DNA of 64,000 nucleotides from G047528255 sp047528255 (GTDB taxonomy: Bacteria; Bacteroidota; Bacteroidia; Flavobacteriales; Blattabacteriaceae). Where the stretch lies: the NCBI GenBank assembly GCA_047528255.1, contig CP180024.1, positions 186,001 through 250,000 of the forward strand, written 5' to 3'. The translations under genes and the position numbers were made by a program. Positions 31,068 to 40,314 of the stretch are shown one piece after another. Below the pieces are notes generated by a model, which did no database searches, was not told the DNA's origin, and worked only from the letters and a program-made list of their open reading frames with translations. How positions within the stretch are numbered: the stretch's first letter is position 1; each line of letters starts with the position of its first letter.

Positions 31068-31202
31068 TCAAAAGGCTGATTTATGCAACCTTATCCTATC
31101 GTTTTTTTTATTACTTCTGAGTTTTTTCAAGCTCAAACGAGATTTACCGCAAGTTCCTCTATTTATTTTACCTCTACGTGTTTTTTGATCTCCTTTTCCC
31201 AT
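31068..31202 (-). CDS. 30S ribosomal protein THX (44 residues)
   Basis: Short gene easily missed by length filters. The product begins MGKGDQKTRRGKINRGTCGK and continues SRLSLKKLRSNKK, a very basic peptide. The start MGKGDxKTxRGKI followed by G-x-x-G-x-SR is the hallmark of the Thx family, a small basic peptide that fits into a cavity at the top of the 30S head in Thermus and is common in Bacteroidota. It has a perfect -7 box 58 bp upstream at 31260-31267. The C-terminal part after NKKNDRIRLHKSAF is longer than usual and may have run on after loss of the original stop. Truncated IS debris follows within 60 bp. Confidence 0.8.
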   Translation of the reverse strand: MGKGDQKTRRGKINRGTCGKSRLSLKKLRSNKKNDRIRLHKSAF

Positions 31203-31259
31203 GATTTCAATTTTGAATTTTAGATCCTACCGTGATAACATACCCTGATAGGTATCTAG

Positions 31260-31267
31260 CAAAGATA
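31260..31267 (-). promoter_or_regulatory. Putative -7 box TATCTTTG for thx
   Basis: Perfect TAnnTTTG on the minus strand, 58 bp before the thx ATG. Confidence 0.45.
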
Positions 31268-31273
31268 AAAAAA

Positions 31274-31303
31274 TATCCTTAATTAGTGACTAATTAAAGG
31301 ATA
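31274..31303 (-). terminator. Long palindrome, terminator-like on minus strand
   Basis: Arms TATCCTT-AATTAGT and ACTAATT-AAAGGATA form a 14-bp stem with one bulge. On the minus strand it is followed by seven T. It lies between the thx promoter and the pncA pseudogene, so it could stop minus-strand readthrough or act as an operator. Confidence 0.5.
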
Positions 31304-31342
31304 GCTAATAATTTTGCGTCCAAAAATGTTAATGTTTTACTG

Positions 31343-31960
31343 ATGAAGAAAGCTTTAATCATTGTTGATCTTTAAAATTATTTTTAATCGGGGGAACTTT
31401 TTCCGTTTCTAAAGAAGATCGGATCATTTTAGGAATCAATGCCATCCAAGGCAATTTTGATCTGCTTGTTGCGACACAGGACTGGCATCTGCCTACACAC
31501 AAGAGTTTTACATCCAATCTCATCCTGAATAAAAAATTCTGGATCAGAACCAATATGAAAACATGACACATGTTTTATAGCCGGATCCATTGCCTGCAAT
31601 GAACAACAAGTGCTGAGTTTACCGAAACTCTGTATACTCAAGGAGTTCAAGCTCTTTTTTGAAAGAGCATGCACCCGGATATGGACGGCCATAGTTATTT
31701 TATTCGATAATCTGCGTTTGAAGACTACCTCTCTTGACTTCCCTACTATAAGGGGATAGATGCCGGACAGGTTTTTATCTGTGGAGTGGCAGCAGATTAT
31801 TGCATGTATTATTCCGCTTTGGATGCAAAATAGAATGAATTTGATACTTATTATCTTTGTTCATTGACTAAAAAAATTGCTAGAGACACTTTTGAAAGTG
31901 TATTACAAAACATGAAAAAATGGGGTTCATTTGCTTCCTTAATTATTTTGAGTACTTATT
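31343..31960 (+). pseudogene. pncA: Nicotinamidase (pncA) pseudogene
   Basis: The plus strand reads MKKALIIVDL, then stop, then in shifted frames INAIQGNFDLLVATQDWHLP, THKSF, TLYTQGVQAL, HPDMDGHSYFI, ICGVAADYCMYYSALDA and DTFESVLQNMKKWG. These are nicotinamidase landmarks: the N-terminal Asp in VDL, the TQDWH metal-site motif and the catalytic Cys in AADYC. At least four stops or frameshifts break the frame, so the gene is dead. Nicotinamidase converts nicotinamide to nicotinate in NAD salvage. The 3' end is uncertain and approaches the convergent HTH gene. Confidence 0.85.
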
Positions 31961-31971
31961 TTATTAATAAT

Positions 31972-32406
31972 TTATTTGTTGAAAATCATCGGGCTTGACG
32001 CCGATGTGTTGATGTAACTTTTCAAAGTTTCTATTTCTCCTCTTATTTGTAGAATGGCGTTGCGGAAACATTCCAGATTTTTATTACTATCATTTTGATA
32101 GGAAGTTGCAATTTTTATCGGATCCATATTATCTGTATGATAAGATGATATTTTTTTATTCATAAACATTTCCCCTCTTCCTGTAACTACCCAATCTACA
32201 TTTACGTTTGCATTTTTAGCCAGCATACTGCATTGTTCCATGGTCAATATTCTTTCTCCGGAAAATAATTTTGATATTATTTGTAAAGGCTGCCTCATAA
32301 GCCTTGCTATTTCTGTATTATTTTTTGCTAAACCTGAATTTAGAAGGGTTTTGAAGAGTTGAAAAGTGCGTTGGTTGATTTCTTTTTTGAATTGGATAGA
32401 TGCCAT
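31972..32406 (-). CDS. Helix-turn-helix protein, phage-repressor-like N-terminus
   Basis: A 144-residue protein with an N-terminal XRE-like DNA-binding region: FQLFKTLLNSG, NNTEIARLMRQPLQIISKLFSG (residues about 29-50, HTH) and NVDWVVTGRGEMF, a pattern typical of Bacteroidota phage-type or mobile-element regulators. The C-terminal 60 residues are low-conservation, with a possible helix (LECFRNAILQIRGEIETLKS) and no peptidase S24 motif. It has a clean frame although its convergent neighbour is a pseudogene. Its surroundings are unusually AT-rich. It is probably an accessory gene rather than a core one; target genes unknown. Confidence 0.7.
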   Translation of the reverse strand: MASIQFKKEINQRTFQLFKTLLNSGLAKNNTEIARLMRQPLQIISKLFSGERILTMEQCSMLAKNANVNVDWVVTGRGEMFMNKKISSYHTDNMDPIKIATSYQNDSNKNLECFRNAILQIRGEIETLKSYINTSASSPMIFNK

Positions 32407-32832
32407 GATTTTTATTTGGTTTAAATATTCCTTTGTCAGTTTTTTTAGCTCTTTTTCTGTTTAAAAGAGTAAAAAAATTAATCAACGTAAAGTTTTTTTG
32501 TATAAATCATATGAGCTTGCAAGATTAATATGTTTTTAATAAATATTATTTTATGTAAAATTAAATAAGTTTATTTTCTATTGGTTATTTTCTTTCTTGT
32601 GGGTTAAAATAAAATATTTATACCGAGTCTATATTTATAATATTTAATTATTTTTATCATGAATATGAAAAAAAAATAAAATAATATTTATGAATATAAT
32701 GAGTATGATTATCAATCGTTTTTTCAGAATGATTGGTCTGAAGAAATGAAGATAGAGGCCTTGAAGAGGCTTTTCATAGCTTCAATACCTTCATCTTTAT
32801 TATAATAAAGTAGCGTATATTTTTTTTGTTTG
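32407..32832. other. AT-rich stretch with a broken small ORF
   Basis: Very AT-rich. On the plus strand from 32659 an ATG frame reads MNMKKK, stop at 32677, then continues in the same frame NNIYEYNEYDYQSFFQNDWS and EEMKIEALKRLF to a stop at 32803-32805. The second part looks like real protein (acidic-aromatic then an amphipathic helix) but I cannot name the family. The 32407-32640 part shows no gene; it should hold the promoter of the HTH gene. Confidence 0.35.
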
Positions 32833-34161
32833 GAGACCATTGTGTTAAAGAGATTACGTTTATTAAGCCTCCTAGATGGGCTCCTTGGAGAACGATGTAG
32901 ATTTAGTATTCTATATCGTATTCTATAATCATTGATTATAAATTAATTAATTATATCTGTTTTTATGAGCAGTGCATAATGATCCCAGGGGGACGATACA
33001 AATTATGAGAACGTTGCATGGGGAATGAGTTTAAAATATTTGTAAATCAATATATTCTTTCGTATACTACTGAAGTAGTAAATAAAAAAATCGAATCTAT
33101 GCTCAGAAACACCGCATAAATAATCTTTAGTGAACTATATATGGAACGTTCTACCAGAAAGAGTGACCTTTTTCAAAGGGTTAAATATCAGTGATCCACT
33201 AGAAAAGAATGGAGAAAGAAATAAGAAAAATATATGAAAAAGGCCAGGAAATAAAAGACCAACCTGCTTATAGCGAAATATCATTATTTAAGATGATGCT
33301 CTTGATTCACTGGTATGATCTCAGTGAGGTAGGAAAGAAAAAATTGGTGAAAGAACCCTTGAGCTGCATGCGATTTTGTGGTTTTCGATTGTAAAAACAG
33401 ATCCCAGATCATACGATTCTATGCAAATTTCGCAATGAAATAGTAGCAAAAAATACATAGGATCGCTTACTTAAAAAGATCAATAAGGAATTAGGAAAGC
33501 ATAAAGCGATAATTAAAACAGGAGTGATAGTAGTTCCAGTATTACAGTGAGTCCCCTTGCTCCCAAGGGAGCTCCTACCCACGTAGTGGAAGATCGGAAG
33601 GAAGAGGGGAAAAAGCAAATCAGTAAAAGAAAAGAAAGGGTAAAAAAGAGACTCAATCAGGAGTAAATACTCAATGAGAATGGCTCAAGAAATCCAGGTA
33701 AACTCTACTACGGATACAAGAAGCACATAGGGGTGGATAAAAATGGAATGATACTAACTGCTACATAGCGTAGCAGCCAATGAGTATGATAGTGGAAGGC
33801 TAAAGCCATTAATAAGCAAACTAGGATATAAGGCCAGAGAAGTATATGCAGACAAAGGTTACCAAGTTCAGCCAACATGTCTCTTACTTTCATACTTGAG
33901 GCATCAAAGACCGTATACAGAAGAAAGCCTATAGGCTTCCTACCTTAAGTAGGATAGCTATATTATTCAACAAATTAGTGAGTAAACTACTGATGGTAGT
34001 AGAACGTACTTTTGGCAGTATAAAGAGTTGGTTTGGATCAGAAAAGGTTCGTTAGAAACGATTGGCTTGTGTGCATGCTCAGCATCTTATAAATCTACAT
34101 CTTCTCTAACGAGTCATCTAGGAGATTGAATGATGTAATCCACTATTACCACAATGGTATC
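32833..34161. mobile_element. IS5-type right-end piece plus long plus-strand copy
   Basis: 32833-33006 is a minus-strand right end. 33007-34161 (1155 bp) is a plus-strand copy with left end GAGAACGTTGCATGG; it lacks about 90 bp of the C-terminal/3' region. Readable pieces: YDLSEVGKKKLVKEPL and YYGYKKHIGVDKNG (shifted). Confidence 0.88.
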
Positions 34162-34191
34162 GGAGACTTCATTTCCCTACCTTTATCTAGG

Positions 34192-35016
34192 TTACCGGTG
34201 GTAAAGACCATTTTCTCTATGTTTTTTCGTTTGGTTTATAAGCATGTAGCCGCTGACAACAGTGAGCCCGAAAGCTAAAAAAAACAACCAAGAATTTGCG
34301 TTCAGAAATTCAGTTATAGGATCGCTTCCATATTCTTTTTTATATAATAAAGTAAGAGCGGCAAAACTGTTGTTGAAAGCATGTAACATTATACAATGGG
34401 ATATAGATCGGGTACAAAAATAGACCAAACCTAAAAGGCTTCCGATAAGCATACCCCCTACGAATTGCCACGGATTCATGTGGATAGCTCCGAATAAAAA
34501 CGAAGAAAAAAGAATAGCTTTGATCGGATGTGTTTTATTGTGAAGTAGACCATTCAATAGAATTCCCCGAAAAAAAATCTCTTCACATACAGGAGCCAAA
34601 AACACTACCGAAACCATCATGGAAATAGGGTAACGAAATTGCTCTTCGAAAAGCCGTTCCATATTTTTATACATCTTCCCTAAGATGAGCCCATCTTGAG
34701 GAATCAATGAGGAGATGTGTTCCGTAGGAATCATTCCGAAGAAAACCAGGAGAAAGGTCAACGGATAAATTTTCCATAAAGAATGCTCATATAATAAGTT
34801 TATCGTAATATTTTCTCTTTGCATCTTGTAAAAGATGTACAAAAAAAACAAGGAAAATGGAAGGGCATACAAAAGAGGGGACAAAATATACTGAGGCAAG
34901 TTTAATCCCGAAAAAGAGAAGATGATATTCAGGCAAACACTGAGTAGGCTAAAGGTTATGAGTATAAAGATCAACCTGATAGCTCCGGAATAAGTAATTT
35001 TAAAAGGACTACGCAT
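34192..35016 (-). CDS. CPBP family intramembrane metalloprotease
   Basis: A 274-residue integral membrane protein of the CAAX-protease/bacteriocin-processing (CPBP, Abi) family with about eight hydrophobic helices. Family residues are present: EEIFFRGIL (paired Glu plus Arg, motif 1), FLFGAIHMNPWQF (conserved His, motif 2) and HAFNNSF (motif 3). These proteins cleave near membranes, and some act in immunity or peptide processing, but the substrate here is unknown. The frame is intact, with start at the ATG before RSPFKITYSGA. No bacteriocin or prenyl-substrate gene is nearby, so context gives no role. Confidence 0.87.
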   Translation of the reverse strand: MRSPFKITYSGAIRLIFILITFSLLSVCLNIIFSFSGLNLPQYILSPLLYALPFSLFFLYIFYKMQRENITINLLYEHSLWKIYPLTFLLVFFGMIPTEHISSLIPQDGLILGKMYKNMERLFEEQFRYPISMMVSVVFLAPVCEEIFFRGILLNGLLHNKTHPIKAILFSSFLFGAIHMNPWQFVGGMLIGSLLGLVYFCTRSISHCIMLHAFNNSFAALTLLYKKEYGSDPITEFLNANSWLFFLAFGLTVVSGYMLINQTKKHRENGLYHR

Positions 35017-35163
35017 AATGATAAGGGAAATGCTTAAGGATGGAAAAAGCTCGATACAATTGGTTAAATAAAGAGTAATCGCACCAAATAATGAGGAAGC
35101 GTCATTCGTGAAAAAGGAGCTTCATGTCAACTCCTCGTAGAGGTCTTCAAAAAGCCCATAAGG

Positions 35164-35277
35164 CTATCCAATGATGGAAATGATACGATTGGAAGTCTCT
35201 TGCATCCGTTTTTCAACAAATATCGAAAATTCCACAGAACTCAATAGCTCGAATTTTTCAGCAAAAAGTAAAATTTT
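35164..35277 (-). pseudogene. C-terminal remnant of an unidentified gene
   Basis: A minus-strand frame opens directly at the IS end (35278) and reads KILLFAEKFELLSSVEFSI then FVEKRMQETSNRIISIIG to TAG at 35164. It has the look of a helical protein tail cut by IS insertion. Family not recognised. The stretch 35017-35163 shows no gene. Confidence 0.35.
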
Positions 35278-36803
35278 GAGACCATTGTGTTAATGGTGGA
35301 TTACGGGTATTCAACCTCCTAGATGGGCTTCGTTGGAGAACGATGTAGATTTATTCTTTCACATTGTATTCGAAATACTATTGATTATAAATTAATTAAT
35401 TATATCTATTTTTATGAAAAGCCATAATAATGCAGGGAACGATACAAATTATGAGCCATAGCCTCCATAAGATGCTGGGCATACACACGAGCTAATCCTT
35501 TGTAACGAGCCTTGCCTGATCCAAATCAACGCTTTAACTGCCAAAAAACCTTCTACTACCTATAGGGTTTTACTCACTAATTATGTTGAATAGTATAGCT
35601 ATACTACTTAAAGGATGATCCTATAGGCTTTCTTCTGTATACGGTCTTTGATGCTTCGAATATGAAAGTAAGACACGTTGGCTGGCACTTGGTAACCTTT
35701 GTTTGCATATACTTCTCTGGCTTTATATCCTAGTTTTCTTATTAATGGCTTTAGCCTTCCACTATCATACTCATTGGCTGCTACGCTATGTAGCAGTTAG
35801 TATCATTCCATTTTTATCCACCCCTATGTGCTTCTTGTATCCGTAGTAGAGTTTACCTGGATTTCTTGAGCCATTCTCATTGAGTATTTACTCCTGATTG
35901 AGTCGTTTTTTTAACCTTGCTTTTCTTTGACTGATTTGCTTTTGACCTTTTCCTTCCGATCCTCTACTAGGTAGGTAGGAGCTCCCTTGGGAGCAAGGGG
36001 CCTCACTGTAATACTGGCACTACTATCACTTCTGTTTTAACGCTAGTATTATTCCATTTTTATCCCCCCTCCCCTATGTGCTTCTTGTATCCGTAGTAGA
36101 GTTTACCTGATTTCTTAAGCCATTTTNCTTGANTNTNTANTCCTGATTNAGTCTCTTTTTTTACCCTTNCTTTTCTTTGACTGATTTNCTTTTNCCCCTC
36201 TTCNTNCNGANCNTNCACTACGTAGGTNGNGANNNCCCTTTGGAGNAAGGGNNCTCACTGTNATACNNNCNTCTACNATCACTCCTATTTTAACTATCGC
36301 CTGATGCTTTTCTAATTCCTTATTGATCTTTTTCAGTAAGAGCTCATATGTCTTTTTGGCTACTATTTCATTGCGAAATCTGCATAGAGTCGTATGATCT
36401 GGGATCTAATCTTCCAATCGAAAACAGCAAAAGAACATGCAGCTTAAGGATTCTTTCACCAATTCTTCCGTTCCTACATTACTGAGATCATACCAGTGAC
36501 TCAAAAGCATCATCGTTAAATAACGATATTCCACTGTAAGTAGGTTACTCTTTTATTCCCTGGCCTTTTTGATATATTTTTCTTATTTCTTTCTCCATCC
36601 CTTCCCAGTAGATCAATGTGTTTAAGCCTTTGAAAAATTCACTCTTCTGGTAAAACATTCCATATATAGCTTGCTAAAGCTTATTTGCCCATTGCTTCTG
36701 AGAATAGATCCGGATATTTTTTTATTTTATACTTCAAATACACGAAATAATACATTGATTTACAAATATTTTAGCCCCCCCTATTTTCTCATGTAACATT
36801 CTC
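35278..36803 (-). mobile_element. IS5-type copy with internal duplication and ambiguous bases
   Basis: Minus-strand copy from GAGACCATTGTGTTAA to a left end, 1526 bp, so about 250 bp longer than a full copy. The middle (transposase VSPLAPKG to GVDKNGM region) occurs twice, at about 35800-36035 and 36045-36300. The second occurrence holds the only N characters of the window (36127-36277), so the extra length may be an assembly error. Confidence 0.85.
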
Positions 36804-36845
36804 ATCATCATAAAAATATATACCTTCGGCCTAAGAATATTATTC

Positions 36846-37592
36846 ATGAGCAGAAAAGAGAATGTTACGGCCCTTTACGGAATTCGTCCGTTAATAGAAG
36901 CTATTCGGTCAGGTAAGACTATTGATAAACTCTTTGTACAAAAAAATCTTCGAGGGAGAGGGGGACAGGAACTCATAGAGTTGGCTAAAACTCATGATAT
37001 ACCATTGCAACGAGTCCCCGTAGAAAAACTCAATCGCCTGATTCGAAAAAATCATCAAGGAGTTTTTGCATTCCTTTCTCCAGTAGATTTTCATCGAGTT
37101 GAGGACTTGCTCCCGTTACTCTACGAGCAGGGGAAAACCCCCTTGCTGCTTGTTTTGGATCGCATCACCGATGTGCGCAACTTCGGCGCCATGTTGCGTA
37201 CGGCAGCTTGTACGGGGGTAGATGCGGTGATCATTCCAACGAAAAACTCGACTCCCGTCAGCGCTGATACGGTAAAAACTTCTTCTGGATCCATCTTTAA
37301 CGTTCGTATCTGTAAAGAATATGATTTCAGAAAAACGCTTGAGCTTTTAAAGGCCTCCGGAGTTCGTATCTTAGCCGCTACGGAAAAAACTGATCATATC
37401 ATTTATAAAGAAGATTTTACGGTTCCTGTCGCTATAGTTTTAGGTAGTGAAGAGAACGGTATTTCCGCGGAGTGTTTGCGTGTGTCAGATCAACGGATTA
37501 AAATTCCTATCTCCCGGGATAGCTGTTCGCTAAACGTTTCGGTGGCTTGTGGTATGGTACTTTATGAGGCGCTTAGACAACGAATTGGATAG
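36846..37592 (+). CDS. rlmB: TrmH/RlmB-type RNA 2'-O-ribose methyltransferase
   Basis: SPOUT-class enzyme that methylates a guanosine ribose of 23S rRNA (G2251 if truly RlmB). The 248 residues include an N-terminal substrate-binding domain (YGIRPLIEAIRSGKTIDKLF, typical of RlmB) and the knotted SAM domain with motif 1 LDRITDVRNFGAMLRTA, motif 2 VLGSEENGIS and motif 3 KIPISRDSCSLNVSVACG. All three motifs and the catalytic Arg are present. Its start lies about 40 bp after an IS left end. Length and frame are normal. A TrmH paralogue with other target is possible but the N-terminal domain favours RlmB. Confidence 0.9.
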   Translation: MSRKENVTALYGIRPLIEAIRSGKTIDKLFVQKNLRGRGGQELIELAKTHDIPLQRVPVEKLNRLIRKNHQGVFAFLSPVDFHRVEDLLPLLYEQGKTPLLLVLDRITDVRNFGAMLRTAACTGVDAVIIPTKNSTPVSADTVKTSSGSIFNVRICKEYDFRKTLELLKASGVRILAATEKTDHIIYKEDFTVPVAIVLGSEENGISAECLRVSDQRIKIPISRDSCSLNVSVACGMVLYEALRQRIG

Positions 37593-37683
37593 GTCCATTA
37601 GGTAGACTTATACTTTTATTTATTTTAATAATTTTTTATTGAAGACTGATGTGATTTACGGTATACATTACTATTGACATAAG

Positions 37684-38907
37684 GAGAACATTGCGAGACC
37701 ATTATGTTAAGGGTAGGTTGCTTTTATTCAGACTCCTAGATGGGTTTCGTTGGAGAACGATATAGATTTTTTTTAAATTGTATTCGAAATACTATTGATT
37801 ATAAAATTAATTAATTACATCTATTTTTATGAACGGTACATAATAATACCAGGGAAACAATACAAATTATGCGCCATAGCCTACCTAAGATGCTAGGCAT
37901 GCACACATGCTAATCCTTTATAACGAGTCTTTCCTGATACAAACCAACGTTTTATACTACCAAAAGTGAGTTCTACTACCCATCGGTTTTTATTCACTAA
38001 TTTCTTGAATAATATAACTATCCTGTTTAAGCAACGGTTTCTATAGGCATTCTTGTATATAAGGTCTTTGATTTCTCGACTATGAGAATAAAATATGTTG
38101 GCTGGTACTTTGCAGATCTTTGTCGGCATATACTTCTCTGGTTTTATATCCTAGCTTGTTTATTAATGGCTTTAGTCTACTATCATGCTCATTGGCTGCT
38201 ACACTATGATACTACTAGCATTATTCCATTTTTATTCCTCCTCTATGTGCTTCTTATATCCGTAGTAGAGTTTACCTGATTTCTTGAGCCATTTTTCTTG
38301 AGTATCTACTCCTGATTGATTCTCATTTTTTTGACGTTGTTTTTCTTTGAATGATTTGCTTTTCCCCCTCTTCCTCCTGATCCTATCACTAGTAGGTAGG
38401 AGCTCCCTAGAGAGCAATGGTATTCATTGTAATAGTCTCATTTACTATTACTACTTTTTTAACTATGCCTTATTCTTTTTTAATTCCTTATTACTTTTTT
38501 TTAAATAAGCATTCATATGACTTTTTGGCACTATTTCATTGCGAACTCTGCATAGAGTCGTATAATCTGGGATATGATTTTCCAATTGAAAACTACAAAA
38601 ATACATAGAGATCAAGGCTCTTTTACCAACTCTTACGTCCCTACATTGCTGTAGTTCATCTAGTTACTTAAAAGCATTATCTTAAATAACGATATTACCA
38701 CTGTAAACAGATTGCCCTTTTATTCCATGGATTTTTTGATATATTTTTCTTATTTCTTTCTCCATCCCTTCCCAGTGGATTAAGCTGTTTAACCTTTTTA
38801 AAAACTCGTTCCTTCTGGTAGAACCTTTCATATATAGTCCACTAAAGCTTAAAAACAATATATCGTTTTACAAACGCTTTAACCTCCTTATATCATGCAA
38901 CGTTATC
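37684..38907 (-). mobile_element. Near full-length IS5-type copy with fused opposite end
   Basis: Begins with an 11-bp solo left end (GAGAACATTGC) fused directly to the right end GAGACCATTATGTTAA of a minus-strand copy that extends to 38907. Readable: VNKNRWVVELTFGSIKRWF. Frameshifts and stops throughout. Confidence 0.88.
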
Positions 38908-39026
38908 ATATCAAGCAAAGTTTTCTATCTGTTCCGCCCCGAATCAAAAGAATTACACGCGTAGTAGATAAAAAGAAAAAGTCTTTCTTACTCAACCGAG
39001 AAACTGGAAAGGCAATGTACAGTTAA
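38908..39026 (+). pseudogene. 3' tail of a gene cut by an IS copy
   Basis: A clean plus-strand frame runs from the IS end to TAA at 39024-39026 and reads QSFLSVPPRIKRITRVVDKK then KKSFLLNRETGKAMYS, a basic C-terminus. I do not recognise the family. It is convergent with sucB, 34 bp away. The IS appears to have removed the rest of the gene. Confidence 0.4.
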
Positions 39027-39060
39027 ATTCCGAAAACCAATAACATCCTTCTTCCGAATA

Positions 39061-40281
39061 TTACAATTCAAGAGCAGCTTGAGGATTAGATCCCATAAGA
39101 TGCTGAAATGGATCTTCAATCGCCTCTTTCACCGCAACGAGAAACCCGACCGACTCCTTGCCATCAATAATGCGATGATCGTAAGAAAGGGCTACATACA
39201 TGATCGGGCGGATCTCCAATTTTCCTTGGATGGCTACGGGGCGCTCCACTACATTATGCATACCGAGAATAGCGCTCTGCGGAGGGTTGATAATCGGAGT
39301 AGACAACATAGAACCGAATACTCCACCATTGGTAATGGTAAAAGTTCCCCCGGTCATTTCATCTACTGAGATTTCTCCGTCTTGCACTCGTGTAGCCAAG
39401 CGTTTTATCTCTTGTTCTACACCGCGGAAGCAGAGCAACTCAGCATTTCTCAATACGGGAACCATCAAACCCTTAGGCCCTGAAACGGCAACGCTGATAT
39501 CGCAGTACTCAAAACTGGTCTTGTTTTTTCCATCTATCATCGCATTGATATCGGGATACAGCTGCAAAGCTCTGACACAAGATTTGGTGAAAAAGGACAT
39601 GAACCCTAAATTGATCCCATGTTTTTCTTTGAAAGCCTCTTTGAATTGCTTCCTTAAACGGAAGACTTCGCTCATGTCCACTTCATTGAAAGTGGTGAGC
39701 ATAGCCATTTCATTTTTTACTGAAACCAAACGCTCGGAAAGTTTGCGTCTGAGTTTTGAAAGACGCGACACTTGAAACGAACGGGCAGCTGTTGTCTGAC
39801 TGCCCATAGAAGCTACCGCTTGTACAGCGTCATATTTGGTGACTCTTCCTGCCTTTCCCGTTCGTCTGACCTGATCGGAAGAGAGCCTTTTTTCAGCCAA
39901 TATTTTACGCGCTGCCGGAGAAGACATATGGAAAGAATAAGAATCCGTATTTTGCAAAGCTGCAACTGAAGGATTTTCAACTTTAACTTTCTCCTCTTTT
40001 TTTGGTGTTTGAGGTTTGTCATCTTTTCCCACTTCGGGAGGTATCTCCGAAATATCGATATGACACACCACTCCTCCTACCGGAATGGTTTGCCCCGCTT
40101 CTACTTTGAGCGTGATAACACCACTCTCTTGAGCCGAAAGATCTAACGTTGCTTTATCCGAGTCTATTTCCGCTATAGCTTGATCTTTGGAGACATAATC
40201 TCCATCCTTCACCAACCACGAAGCTATCTCTACTTCCATAATCGACTCTCCGGGTGAAGGAACTTTCATCTCTAGTATCAT
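39061..40281 (-). CDS. sucB: Dihydrolipoyllysine succinyltransferase (E2 of 2-oxoglutarate dehydrogenase)
   Basis: Core E2 subunit of the 2-oxoglutarate dehydrogenase complex: transfers succinyl from lipoamide to CoA. The 406 residues hold an N-terminal lipoyl domain with the attachment lysine in EIDSDKATLD (K43), a charged linker, a peripheral subunit-binding domain (SPAARKILAEKRLSSDQV) and the acyltransferase domain ending in the catalytic SYDHRIIDGKES (HxxxDG). Gene order sucA-sucB with 33 bp between them indicates one transcript. Intact, so this TCA step is kept. E3 (lpd) is not in the window. Confidence 0.96.
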   Translation of the reverse strand: MILEMKVPSPGESIMEVEIASWLVKDGDYVSKDQAIAEIDSDKATLDLSAQESGVITLKVEAGQTIPVGGVVCHIDISEIPPEVGKDDKPQTPKKEEKVKVENPSVAALQNTDSYSFHMSSPAARKILAEKRLSSDQVRRTGKAGRVTKYDAVQAVASMGSQTTAARSFQVSRLSKLRRKLSERLVSVKNEMAMLTTFNEVDMSEVFRLRKQFKEAFKEKHGINLGFMSFFTKSCVRALQLYPDINAMIDGKNKTSFEYCDISVAVSGPKGLMVPVLRNAELLCFRGVEQEIKRLATRVQDGEISVDEMTGGTFTITNGGVFGSMLSTPIINPPQSAILGMHNVVERPVAIQGKLEIRPIMYVALSYDHRIIDGKESVGFLVAVKEAIEDPFQHLMGSNPQAALEL

Positions 40282-40314
40282 GAACTTTAAATTTGATCTT
40301 TTATGATAATATTT

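Noticed and set aside
31359..31692. Two minus-strand ORFs of 70 and 87 codons
   Set aside because: They lie antisense to the nicotinamidase pseudogene and have no protein-like pattern of their own.
35278..36803. A distinct longer element type
   Set aside because: The extra length is an internal duplication with N bases, so likely an assembly problem.
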